DNA of 64,000 nt, taken from the NCBI GenBank assembly GCA_037414955.1, contig JBBEWH010000021.1, forward strand, positions 124,001 through 188,000, read 5' to 3'. The DNA comes from Phytohabitans sp037414955. GTDB lineage: Bacteria; Actinomycetota; Actinomycetes; Mycobacteriales; Micromonosporaceae. How positions within the stretch are numbered: position 1 is the first letter of the stretch; each line of letters starts with the position of its first letter. A program made the position numbers and the translations under genes. This document shows positions 9,576-16,541 of this stretch, one piece after another. The notes under the pieces are model-generated. The model was not told the origin of the DNA and ran no database searches. It worked only from the letters and a program-made list of their open reading frames with translations.

Positions 9576-10350
9576 CCCGATGTTCCGAACCCTGTTCGAC
9601 GACACCGAGACGACGCCCTGGGCACCGGTCGGGGAGGTGCGGGAGCGGGCGCGCCGCCGGGTCCGGCGCGCCCGGACGACGGCGGTCGCCGCAGCGGTCG
9701 CGTCGGTGGTCGCGATCTCCGGCGGCGTGGCCGTCGCGCAGCGCGACGACCAGCCCGGCCCGGGACCGCTCGTCACCCCCGGGTCGCCCACGCACCCGAC
9801 GCCGCCACCGCCAACCTCGCCGCCGGTCACGCCGCCCACCTCCCCGGCCACGACGGCGATCACCGACGGGATGTTCCTGCGGCCAGAGGACGTCGGCGCT
9901 GGCTATCGGGCGTCGACCGGCAAGAAGAACGCTGGCGACTGGACGTTCGAGTACAGCGCGTCGACGCTCGGCTGCCCCGAGCCGGATGTCGCGCTGTCGC
10001 CGCTCGCGAGCCAGCAACGGACGTTGAGTCGGGGAACGCCGCAGGACGAAGACTCGCTGACCCAGTACGTGGCCCGGTACCCGGCCGGCGGTGCCGCCGG
10101 CTACCTCCAGCGGGTCCGGGCGCGCGTCGACGCCTGCGAACCGGCCGGTGGACAGTCGATCCGGATCGCGCAGCAGCGCTTCGCGGGCCAGGACGCACTG
10201 CTGATCACCGTGGACTATGGCGAGGGCTTCACCACCACGCACGTGCTCGTGCGCGAAGGCGACCTGCTCACCGAGTTCTTCGCCAAACCAGAGCGCGGCA
10301 ACGCGGCGATGCGCGCCCTGGGCGAGAAAGCCGCCCAGCACCTCCCATGA
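9568..10350 (+). CDS. Single-pass membrane protein coupled to the ECF sigma factor, candidate anti-sigma partner
   Basis: 260 residues. A ~30-residue cytoplasmic stretch with a basic patch RERARRRVRRARTT is followed by a transmembrane helix (TAVAAAVASVVAISGGVAVA), a Pro/Thr-rich linker and an extracytoplasmic domain of about 180 residues. It overlaps the sigma gene by 8 bases. No H-x3-C-x2-C zinc anti-sigma motif is visible and the cytoplasmic part is short, so the sigma-binding mode, if any, is not the usual ZAS fold. The external domain resembles the sensor-like tails common in actinobacterial lipoproteins. The anti-sigma role is inferred from operon structure. Its TGA stop falls in repeat copy 5. 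Confidence 0.75.
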   Translation: MPDPMFRTLFDDTETTPWAPVGEVRERARRRVRRARTTAVAAAVASVVAISGGVAVAQRDDQPGPGPLVTPGSPTHPTPPPPTSPPVTPPTSPATTAITDGMFLRPEDVGAGYRASTGKKNAGDWTFEYSASTLGCPEPDVALSPLASQQRTLSRGTPQDEDSLTQYVARYPAGGAAGYLQRVRARVDACEPAGGQSIRIAQQRFAGQDALLITVDYGEGFTTTHVLVREGDLLTEFFAKPERGNAAMRALGEKAAQHLP

Positions 10351-10401
10351 TCAGGGCGTCCTTCAAGTAGTTAGAACTACTTGAAGGACGCCCTGATCAT
10401 G
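10346..10401. repeat. Palindromic repeat, family 1, copy 5
   Basis: Perfect palindrome: 27-bp arms and a 2-base centre. Both arms carry the G/C variant (CAGGGCG and CGCCCTG), a compensated change. It supplies the TGA stop of the upstream gene (10348-10350) and lies 3 bases from the convergent paaN stop. Confidence 0.97.
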
Positions 10402-10403
10402 GG

Positions 10404-12068
10404 TTAGCGGCGGGTTTGGATGATGCGGAAGCGGCTGGCGACGTAGGCGCCGTCGGTGAGGGCGGCGTTCGCCGCGGGGTTGGCGCCGCTGGCGTGGAAG
10501 TCGGAGAACGCGGCCGACTGGTTCACGAACACGCCGCCGGTGAGGTTGCAGGACAGGTGCACGCCGACGTCCGCCGCAGCCGCCGATGCCGCGTCGAGCA
10601 CCTTCTCGTCGGTGCTGTAGACGGCCGCCGTCAGGGCACCGCGGGCGCCCACAGTGGACCGGAAGATCTCCAGGCTGTGCGCGGTGGAGTCGGTGGCGAT
10701 CACGAACGAGATCGGCCCGAACCACTCCTGGCCGTAGACCTCCGCGTCGGTCGCCGCGAGCCGCACCACCGTGGGCGTGCGCACCTCGGCCCCCTCGTAC
10801 GCCGGATGCGTGACCGCCCGCGACTCCAGCACCGGCGTGCCCACCGCGCGGACGTCGGCCAGCCGGGCCAGCACGCCGTCGTTGACGATGGCGCCGGTCA
10901 GCTCGACCGCGCGGGCCGGGTCGCCGGTGAGCTTGCCGACCGCGCCAGCGATCCCGGCGGCCACCTCGTCGAAGCTCTTGGGCCCCTGGTCGGTGCCGAT
11001 GCCCTCGGCCGGGATCAGGATGTTCTGCGGCGTGGTGCACATCTGTCCGCTGTAGAGGGCCAGCGAGAACGCGAGGTTGCGGCACATCCCGGCGAAGTCG
11101 TCGGTCGAGTCGACGATGATCGTGTTGACGCCGGCCTTCTCGGTGTAGACGACCGCCTGCCGGGCGTGGGCCTCCAACCAGTCGCCGTACGCGGTCGAGC
11201 CGGTGAAGTCGATGATCTTGACCTCGGGCCGCACCGCCAGCGTGGACGCCAGCGCCTCGCCGGGCGTCTCGGGGGCCAGCAGCACGAGGTTGGGGTCGAA
11301 GCCGGCCTCGGCGAGCACCTCGCGGGCGTACCGCACGGTGACCGCGAGCGGCAGCACGGCCCGCGGGTGCGGCTTGACGATCACCGGGTTGCCGGTGACC
11401 AGCGAGGCGAACAGCCCCGGGTACGAGTTCCAGGTCGGGAACGTGTTGCAGCCGACGACGAGCGCCACGCCGCGCGGCACCACCCGGAACGTCTTGGTGA
11501 TCCGCAGCGGCTCGCCCTTGGCCGGCTTCTCCCACTCGACGGTCTCCGGGTGCCGGGTCATCTCCGCGTACGCGTACGCGATCGCTTCCAGTGCCCGGTC
11601 GAGCGCGTGCGCGCCGCCCGCCTGGAACGCCATCACGAACGCCTGCCCGCTGGTGAACTGCACCGCGTTGGCCAGCTCGAAGATGTGCGCGTGCAGCCGG
11701 GCCAGGATCTCCAGGCACACCCCGGCGCGAGCCTGCGGGCCCGCGTCGCGCCACGCCGGCAGGGCCGCCGTCGCGGCGGCCACCAGCGCGTCGGGGTCGC
11801 TATGCGGGTACGCCACGCCGAGTTCCAGCCCGAACGGGCTGGTCTCGGTGGCCACCCACCCGTCGGTGCCGGGCTGGTCGAGGGGGAAGCGCCCGTTCAG
11901 GTACGCCCGGAAGGCGGCCGCACCGTCGGCGGCGGCGGTGTCGCCGTACACCCGGGGGCTCGGCGACTCGGGATAGGCCGACCAGTACCCACGCTCCCGG
12001 ATCGCGGAGAGCGCGCGCGTGAGCGTGTCGGCGTGTGTGTCGTACAGGTGATGCGGGGTCTCCGTCAT
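10404..12068 (-). CDS. paaN: Phenylacetic acid degradation protein PaaN (aldehyde dehydrogenase family)
   Basis: 554 residues, matching the actinobacterial PaaN family, which are ALDH-superfamily enzymes related to the ring-opened oxepin-CoA semialdehyde dehydrogenase of phenylacetate catabolism. Visible: an NAD-site strand with VVGCNTFPTWNSYPGLFASLV, the catalytic cysteine in YSGQMCTTPQNIL, and EWFGPISFVI near the end. There is no fused MaoC hydratase domain, unlike E. coli PaaZ. No other paa genes lie in the window, so it stands alone here. The start MTETPHHLYD at 12068 is chosen over two upstream ATGs, which run into repeat copy 6. Confidence 0.85.
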   Translation of the reverse strand: MTETPHHLYDTHADTLTRALSAIRERGYWSAYPESPSPRVYGDTAAADGAAAFRAYLNGRFPLDQPGTDGWVATETSPFGLELGVAYPHSDPDALVAAATAALPAWRDAGPQARAGVCLEILARLHAHIFELANAVQFTSGQAFVMAFQAGGAHALDRALEAIAYAYAEMTRHPETVEWEKPAKGEPLRITKTFRVVPRGVALVVGCNTFPTWNSYPGLFASLVTGNPVIVKPHPRAVLPLAVTVRYAREVLAEAGFDPNLVLLAPETPGEALASTLAVRPEVKIIDFTGSTAYGDWLEAHARQAVVYTEKAGVNTIIVDSTDDFAGMCRNLAFSLALYSGQMCTTPQNILIPAEGIGTDQGPKSFDEVAAGIAGAVGKLTGDPARAVELTGAIVNDGVLARLADVRAVGTPVLESRAVTHPAYEGAEVRTPTVVRLAATDAEVYGQEWFGPISFVIATDSTAHSLEIFRSTVGARGALTAAVYSTDEKVLDAASAAAADVGVHLSCNLTGGVFVNQSAAFSDFHASGANPAANAALTDGAYVASRFRIIQTRR

Positions 12069-12092
12069 GCCCGTCATCATGCCGGCTTTCCC

Positions 12093-12147
12093 CATGATCA
12101 GGCGGCTCTCAAGTCGTTCTCACGACATCAGGGACGCCCTGATCACG
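12093..12147. repeat. Palindromic repeat, family 1, copy 6 (degenerate)
   Basis: About 55 bp with mismatched arms (GGCGGCTCTCAAGTCG against CGACATCAGGGACGCC). It is between divergent starts (paaN and the HExxH protein), 25 bases from the paaN ATG. It is the most degraded full-length copy, which fits weaker constraint away from a gene end. Confidence 0.85.
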
Positions 12148-12169
12148 AGGCCATGGGACGCTCAGGGCT

Positions 12170-12616
12170 ATGCCTCGGTGGCCCTCCGTGCGCACCGCGT
12201 TGACATGGGTGAACGGCACGTCGTTGGCCGGCATCGCGATCTGCGCGATCGCCCGCATCCGACCGGTGCGGGCGCCGGGCGGTGTGCTGATCGCCCCCGG
12301 GTACCGGCTGCGGGTGCCCCGGCAGTCCTGCTTCACGGTCGGGACGGTGGTCTTCACCCGGCGCACCGCCGAGTGGCTACTCGCCCCCGAGCGCGCCGAG
12401 CTGTTCGGCCACGAGACCCGGCACGTCGGGCAGTACGCCGTGCTGGGCCCACTCTTCTGGCCGCTGTACGCGGCGGCGTCCGGCTGGTCGTACCTGCTGA
12501 CCCGCTCGTACGGCTACCGCAACGCCTTCGAGCGGCACGCGGGCCTCGCGGCCGGCGGCTACCGCGAGCGCCCCCTCCGCCCGTGGGTCACCCGACTCAA
12601 GCGCCCTCGCCCATGA
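12170..12616 (+). CDS. Small protein with an HExxH metallopeptidase-like motif
   Basis: 148 residues. The core motif is GHETRHVGQYAVLG, with His81-Glu82-x-x-His85 as the zincin zinc site, followed by two hydrophobic stretches and NAFERHAG, where a Glu about 30 residues on could be the third ligand. This arrangement resembles the DUF4157-type metallopeptidase-like domains. The N-terminal hydrophobic segment (about residues 10-28) may anchor it. The cellular role is unknown. Its TGA is followed by CCATGATC, a partial duplicate of the end of the adjoining repeat. Confidence 0.7.
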   Translation: MPRWPSVRTALTWVNGTSLAGIAICAIARIRPVRAPGGVLIAPGYRLRVPRQSCFTVGTVVFTRRTAEWLLAPERAELFGHETRHVGQYAVLGPLFWPLYAAASGWSYLLTRSYGYRNAFERHAGLAAGGYRERPLRPWVTRLKRPRP

Positions 12617-12623
12617 TCCCGCC

Positions 12624-12679
12624 CATGATCAAGGCGTCCCTCACGTCGTGAGAACGAGGTGTGGGACGCCTTGATCATG
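12624..12679. repeat. Palindromic repeat, family 1, copy 7
   Basis: 56 bp between convergent genes, 7 bases before the GNAT stop. A stray CCCATGATCC at 12610-12619 directly upstream looks like a second, isolated left end. Confidence 0.93.
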
Positions 12680-12686
12680 AAGAGGG

Positions 12687-13703
12687 TCAGACGGCGTATT
12701 GCCAGTTTTGCCAGCCATCGACGGGGCGGAAGCCCATCGCCTCGTTGATCCGGATCATGTGGTCGTTGACGCCGGCGTTCCAGGTGTCGATCATCCGCAC
12801 CGACGGCTCGTTGGCCAGCAGGTACCGCAGGTTCTCGATCTTCACGATCGTGCCCAGCCGGTGCCCGCGGTGCTTCGGCTCCACGAGCGTGATCTGCTGG
12901 AACGCGTGCCAGTCGACGTCGCCGGCGTCGAGCGTGGTGAAGGCGACCAGGCGGCCGCTCTCGTCGTGCCGCACACCGACGTTGTAACGGCGCCTGCCCC
13001 GCGCCACGATGACCCGCTCGGCCGCCCGGATCCGCGCCGCGTCGATGTTCTCGCCTTCCCAGCCGAGGTCGCCGAGCGGCGCGTCGGTGAGCAGCCGGCC
13101 GTCGAGGTAGGCGATGTCGTCGACGTACTCGTCGGGCGCCGTCTCGCGCCAGCGCACCAGCGAATAGCCGTCCGCCCGCCGCCACGCCTCCGCGAGCTGC
13201 TCGTCGAGCGCGCGTTCGTCCAACTGGGTGACGTCGAGGCGACGGCGCACCTCCAGCAGGGCCGGTTTGGCCCCTATGGCCTCGCCGAACGCGCCACCCG
13301 CCGGGTCCCGCGCCACCCCGCCCGGCAGCGCCTCCAGCGCCATCCCCGAGAAGCGCTTCCGCCCCAGGTCACGGACCACGCTCGCGGCGTGCTCGAACAG
13401 CACCCGTCCGACCCCGCGCCGCCGGAAGTCGGGGTGCACGAACAGCTCGACCTCGGCGTTGTCGAGGTTGTCGAGCACCGGCAGGCCGATCTCCAGGTAG
13501 CCGGCGGCCACGCCATCCACCCGGGCCAGTGCATGCCGGTAGTCGTTGCCCGGCCAGGGATGACGGAACATGGCACCGAATGCCCGCCGGGTCTGTGGCG
13601 GGAAGTCGGGCAGGTCGGCCGCGCGTGCCGCCTCGGCGACCTGATGGGCCTCGTCTACGGCGCTGTCGTCAGCGGTGTCCAAGGGCGTGACGGCGATTTC
13701 CAT
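12687..13703 (-). CDS. Tandem-domain GNAT acetyltransferase
   Basis: 338 residues. Domain 1 has VELFVHPDFRRRGVGRVLFEHA as motif A; domain 2 has ITLVEPKHRGHRLGTIVKIEN and then NDHMIRINEAMGFRPV, the C-terminal GNAT strand-helix. The second half resembles the mycothiol-synthase-like GNATs common in actinomycetes. The substrate cannot be told. The ATG at 13703 gives MEIAVTPLDTADD; a 91-codon in-frame extension is rejected because it crosses a structured, low-complexity intergenic region without a ribosome site. Confidence 0.85.
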   Translation of the reverse strand: MEIAVTPLDTADDSAVDEAHQVAEAARAADLPDFPPQTRRAFGAMFRHPWPGNDYRHALARVDGVAAGYLEIGLPVLDNLDNAEVELFVHPDFRRRGVGRVLFEHAASVVRDLGRKRFSGMALEALPGGVARDPAGGAFGEAIGAKPALLEVRRRLDVTQLDERALDEQLAEAWRRADGYSLVRWRETAPDEYVDDIAYLDGRLLTDAPLGDLGWEGENIDAARIRAAERVIVARGRRRYNVGVRHDESGRLVAFTTLDAGDVDWHAFQQITLVEPKHRGHRLGTIVKIENLRYLLANEPSVRMIDTWNAGVNDHMIRINEAMGFRPVDGWQNWQYAV

Positions 13704-14007
13704 ACCGTCGAGAGTGGCGTCTCCGAAGACCCGACGCGAGCGATTTTCGTCGGCCCGCCAGGGCACCGGAAAATTTGTTGGTCGGGAGGGCCGGCCGCAC
13801 AGCGCCTCCGGCGCTGGGACGTTAGAACTACGAAAGTCTACGGCGGCCGCCCTCCCGCACGGAGCATCTTGCGGTGTCGCAAACGCCCTCGTCAAGTCCC
13901 CTGAGCGGTGTTTCTCCACGGACGGCAAAATCTTGGCTACAGAATGCAACTCCCGTTCCGGTCGCTCTCTGTTCACCTGCCCGTTGCAGAGTGATCAAGC
14001 ATTTCTC
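13704..14007. other. Structured intergenic region with a long interrupted inverted repeat
   Basis: 304 bases between the GNAT start and repeat copy 8. It contains a long stem at 13784-13856 with near-perfect 14-base arms (GGGAGGGCCGGCCGC and GCGGCCGCCCTCCC) enclosing a nested AGCGCCTCCGGCGCT hairpin. The rest has more A+T than the surroundings, with no convincing reading frame. It could be a leader attenuator for the GNAT gene, a small RNA, or decayed DNA. Confidence 0.55.
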
Positions 14008-14062
14008 CATGATCAGGCGCCCGTCACGTAGTGCGGACTACGTGACGGACGCCCTGATCACG
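14008..14062. repeat. Palindromic repeat, family 1, copy 8
   Basis: 55 bp with a divergent middle: CCGTCACGTAGT pairs exactly with ACTACGTGACGG around GCGG, so both arms changed together. It supplies the TGA stop of threonine synthase on the minus strand (14058-14060). Confidence 0.92.
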
Positions 14063-15350
14063 AAAGGAGCCCGGCCTCGCGCGCGCCGCGCAGCGAGGGC
14101 TTGATCCGGTACGTCGGGCCGACCAGCTCGGCCACCGCGTCGATCGTCTTCAACCCCTCGCCGGTGTTGTAGACGACAGTCTCGGCGTCCGGGTCGAGCT
14201 TGCCTGATTCGACCAGCTTGCGCAGTACCGCGACGGTGGCGCCGCCCGCCGTCTCCGCGAAGATCCCGGTGGTGCGGGCGAGCAGCCGGATCGCGTCCCG
14301 GATCTCGTCGTCGTTCGCGTAGTCCATCCAGCCGCCCGTGCGACGCACCGCCTCCAGCGCGTACAGCCCGGCGGCCGGGTCGCCGATGTTGAGCGACTTG
14401 GCGATGCCGGTCGGCTTCACCGGCCGGATCTCGTCCACGCCCTCGTGCAGGGCGACCGCGATGGGGTTGCAGCCCGCCGACTGGGCGCCGAAGACCCGCC
14501 AGCCGCCCGCCGGCGCGTCGACCAGGCCGATCTCCACCAGCTCGCTGAACGCCTTGTCGATCTTCGTCAGCAGCTCGCCGCTCGCCATCGGGATGACCAC
14601 CTGCTGCGGGATCCGCCAGCCGAGCTGCTCGGCCACCTCATACCCGAGGGTCTTGGAACCCTCCGCGTAGTACGGCCGGACGTTCACGTTGACGAACGCG
14701 GTGTCCTCGAACTCGTCGGTCTCCACCAGTTCGCTGCACAGCCGGTTCACGTCGTCGTACGAGCCTTCGATGGCCACCAGGTCGCCGCCGTAGACCGCGG
14801 TGGTGATGACCTTGCCCTGCTCCAGGTCGCCCGGGATGAACACGATGGACGGGACGCCGGCCCGGGCGGCGTGCGCGGCCACCGAGTTGGCCAGGTTGCC
14901 GGTGGAGGCGCAGGCGAAGCGGGTGAAGCCCAACCCGCGCGCGGCGGTCAGCGCCACCGACACCACGCGGTCCTTGAAGGAGTGCGTCGGGTTGGCGCTG
15001 TCGTCCTTGACCCACAACGGCCCGCGGACCCCGATCTCGGCGGCCAGGTTGGGCGCCGCGACCAGCGGCGTGAGACCCGGGTCGAGGGTGACCCGGGTGG
15101 CCGGGTCCTGCCCGGCCGGCAGCAGCGCGGCGTAGCGCCAGATGTTCTGGGGACCCGCTTCGATCTGGGCCCGGGTCACCCGCGCCAGCGCGGCGGGGTC
15201 GTAGCCGACCTCGAGCGGGCCGAAACACTCGTAACAGGCGTGCTGGGCCGCGAGCGGGTACTCCGCGCCGCAGCCGCGACAGACGAGCGCGCGGGCGGGG
15301 CTTTCCTGGACGGAGGTGCCGGAGACGGGAGCGTCGATGATCGACGGCAT
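14058..15350 (-). CDS. thrC: Threonine synthase
   Basis: Converts O-phosphohomoserine to threonine with pyridoxal phosphate. 430 residues: an N-terminal zinc ribbon (Cys24, Cys27, Cys39, Cys42), then the fold II PLP core with the Schiff-base lysine at about 126 in NPTHSFKDR, ASTGNLANSVAAHAARAG for phosphate binding, and IPMASGELLTKI. Zinc-ribbon threonine synthases, including the related cysteate synthases, form a separate branch, but the general call is secure. No hom or thrB is nearby, so this copy is unlinked from the threonine operon. A SAM-I riboswitch fills its leader. The ATG at 15350 with AGAAAGG upstream is preferred. Its stop lies in repeat copy 8. Confidence 0.9.
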   Translation of the reverse strand: MPSIIDAPVSGTSVQESPARALVCRGCGAEYPLAAQHACYECFGPLEVGYDPAALARVTRAQIEAGPQNIWRYAALLPAGQDPATRVTLDPGLTPLVAAPNLAAEIGVRGPLWVKDDSANPTHSFKDRVVSVALTAARGLGFTRFACASTGNLANSVAAHAARAGVPSIVFIPGDLEQGKVITTAVYGGDLVAIEGSYDDVNRLCSELVETDEFEDTAFVNVNVRPYYAEGSKTLGYEVAEQLGWRIPQQVVIPMASGELLTKIDKAFSELVEIGLVDAPAGGWRVFGAQSAGCNPIAVALHEGVDEIRPVKPTGIAKSLNIGDPAAGLYALEAVRRTGGWMDYANDDEIRDAIRLLARTTGIFAETAGGATVAVLRKLVESGKLDPDAETVVYNTGEGLKTIDAVAELVGPTYRIKPSLRGAREAGLLS

Positions 15351-15364
15351 CACGAGGCCTTTCT

Positions 15365-15497
15365 CTCATCTTCCCCTGCGCCGCACCGTGCGGCGGGGAC
15401 GGAATTGGCACCTGCTCCCGCCTGGCCTCGTCATCGAGTCACGCGGGGTGGTTGCCGGGGCGTCTTCGGGCCGTATCCCTCAGCCCCTCTGGATGAG
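15365..15497 (-). ncRNA. SAM-I (S-box) riboswitch upstream of threonine synthase
   Basis: Read on the minus strand, it has the conserved S-box blocks in order: P1 strand CTCATC, AGAGGGGCTGAGGGA, CGGCCCGAAGACGCCCC, GGCAACC, then the near-invariant GGTGCCAATTCC, a P4 stem (GCCGCACGGTGCGGC), and the closing P1 strand GATGAG. P1 ends directly before the AGAAAGG ribosome site of thrC. Binding of S-adenosylmethionine, which stabilises P1, would therefore probably occlude translation initiation rather than terminate transcription (inference). Confidence 0.9.
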
Positions 15498-15564
15498 GTA
15501 TTCAGTTGTGTTACGGGCAAGTGTAACGGTTACGGCTGCCGCACGGATTGTGATCAGCTTCACC

Positions 15565-15620
15565 CATGATCAGGGCGTCCCTCAAGTCGTTAGAGCGACA
15601 TGAGGGACGCCCTGATCATG
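15565..15620. repeat. Palindromic repeat, family 1, copy 9
   Basis: 56 bp, with both arms in the G/C form (CAGGGCG and CGCCCTG). It lies between the promoter side of thrC and the 3' end of the ABC permease, whose stop is 10 bases away. Confidence 0.95.
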
Positions 15621-15629
15621 GGTGAAGGG

Positions 15630-16541
15630 TCAGGAGGTGACGTCCTTGCGGGTGAAACGCCAGAACGCCAGGGACCAGAAGATGGTGGCGTAGACGATCG
15701 CCGAGATGCAGCCCTTGACGATGTCGTCGGTCTGCGCGGGCGTGGAAAGCAGGCCCAGCCAGGCGTCGCTGTAGTGGGTCGGCAGCCCGTTGCGCAGGTC
15801 GCCCAGCGCGGTGATCTGGTCCAGGATGCTCGACACGATGAAGAGCAGCACGGCGCCGCCGACCGCGCCGAGCGGCGCGTCCGTCGACACCGAGAGCAGG
15901 AACGCCAGCCCCGCGACCACGAGCAGGGTCACGGCCAGGTACCCGACGATGGCCAGCAACCGCAGCGTGCCCTCCCCGGTCGGGATCTCCGCGGCCACCG
16001 TGCTGCGCAGTGGGTGCCAGCCGTACCGCAGCGTGCCGATCAGCAGCGCGGTGCCGGTGAGCAGCAGCAGCGACAGTGCCGAGTACCCCAGCGCCACCAC
16101 CAGCTTCACCGCCAGCAGCCGGGCCCGCGGCACCGGGATCGCCAGCAGGTATCGCAGGCTGCCCCAACTGGCCTCGCTCGCCACCGTGTCACCGCAGAAG
16201 AGCGCGATGACGACGGTCAGCAGGAAGCCGGCGGAGACGAACAGCGCGAACAGGGTGAAGTTCAGCCCGCCCGAGGTGGCCATGTCGACCAGGCTGGCGA
16301 ACTCGCCGCCGCCGTTGTCGTCGTCGCCGGTGCCGCCGAACTGGAACGCCGCCAACATGATCAACGGCAGCAGCACCACGAAGCCGAGCGCGAGCTGGGT
16401 GCGCCGCCGGGACGCCTGCCGGCGCCACTCGCTGGCGAGGGAGAGCGTGCGCCCCGGCCGGTAGCCGGCCGCCGCGCCGGTCGGCGCCGCGGCACCGTCC
16501 GCAGCAGCGCCGTCCACAGCGGCACTATCCAGGGAAGCCAT
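15630..16541 (-). CDS. ABC-2 type transporter permease
   Basis: 303 residues with an Ala-rich cytoplasmic N-terminus and six hydrophobic segments; SWGSLRYLLAIPVPRARLLAVKL is the typical ABC-2 cytoplasmic loop. It would form the channel of an exporter with the ATPase domain of the upstream gene. Its ATG overlaps the TGA of that gene by one base (TGATG), giving tight translational coupling. The cargo is unknown; the hydrolase fused to the ATPase suggests a peptide or ester-bearing substrate, but this is inference. Confidence 0.9.
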   Translation of the reverse strand: MASLDSAAVDGAAADGAAAPTGAAAGYRPGRTLSLASEWRRQASRRRTQLALGFVVLLPLIMLAAFQFGGTGDDDNGGGEFASLVDMATSGGLNFTLFALFVSAGFLLTVVIALFCGDTVASEASWGSLRYLLAIPVPRARLLAVKLVVALGYSALSLLLLTGTALLIGTLRYGWHPLRSTVAAEIPTGEGTLRLLAIVGYLAVTLLVVAGLAFLLSVSTDAPLGAVGGAVLLFIVSSILDQITALGDLRNGLPTHYSDAWLGLLSTPAQTDDIVKGCISAIVYATIFWSLAFWRFTRKDVTS

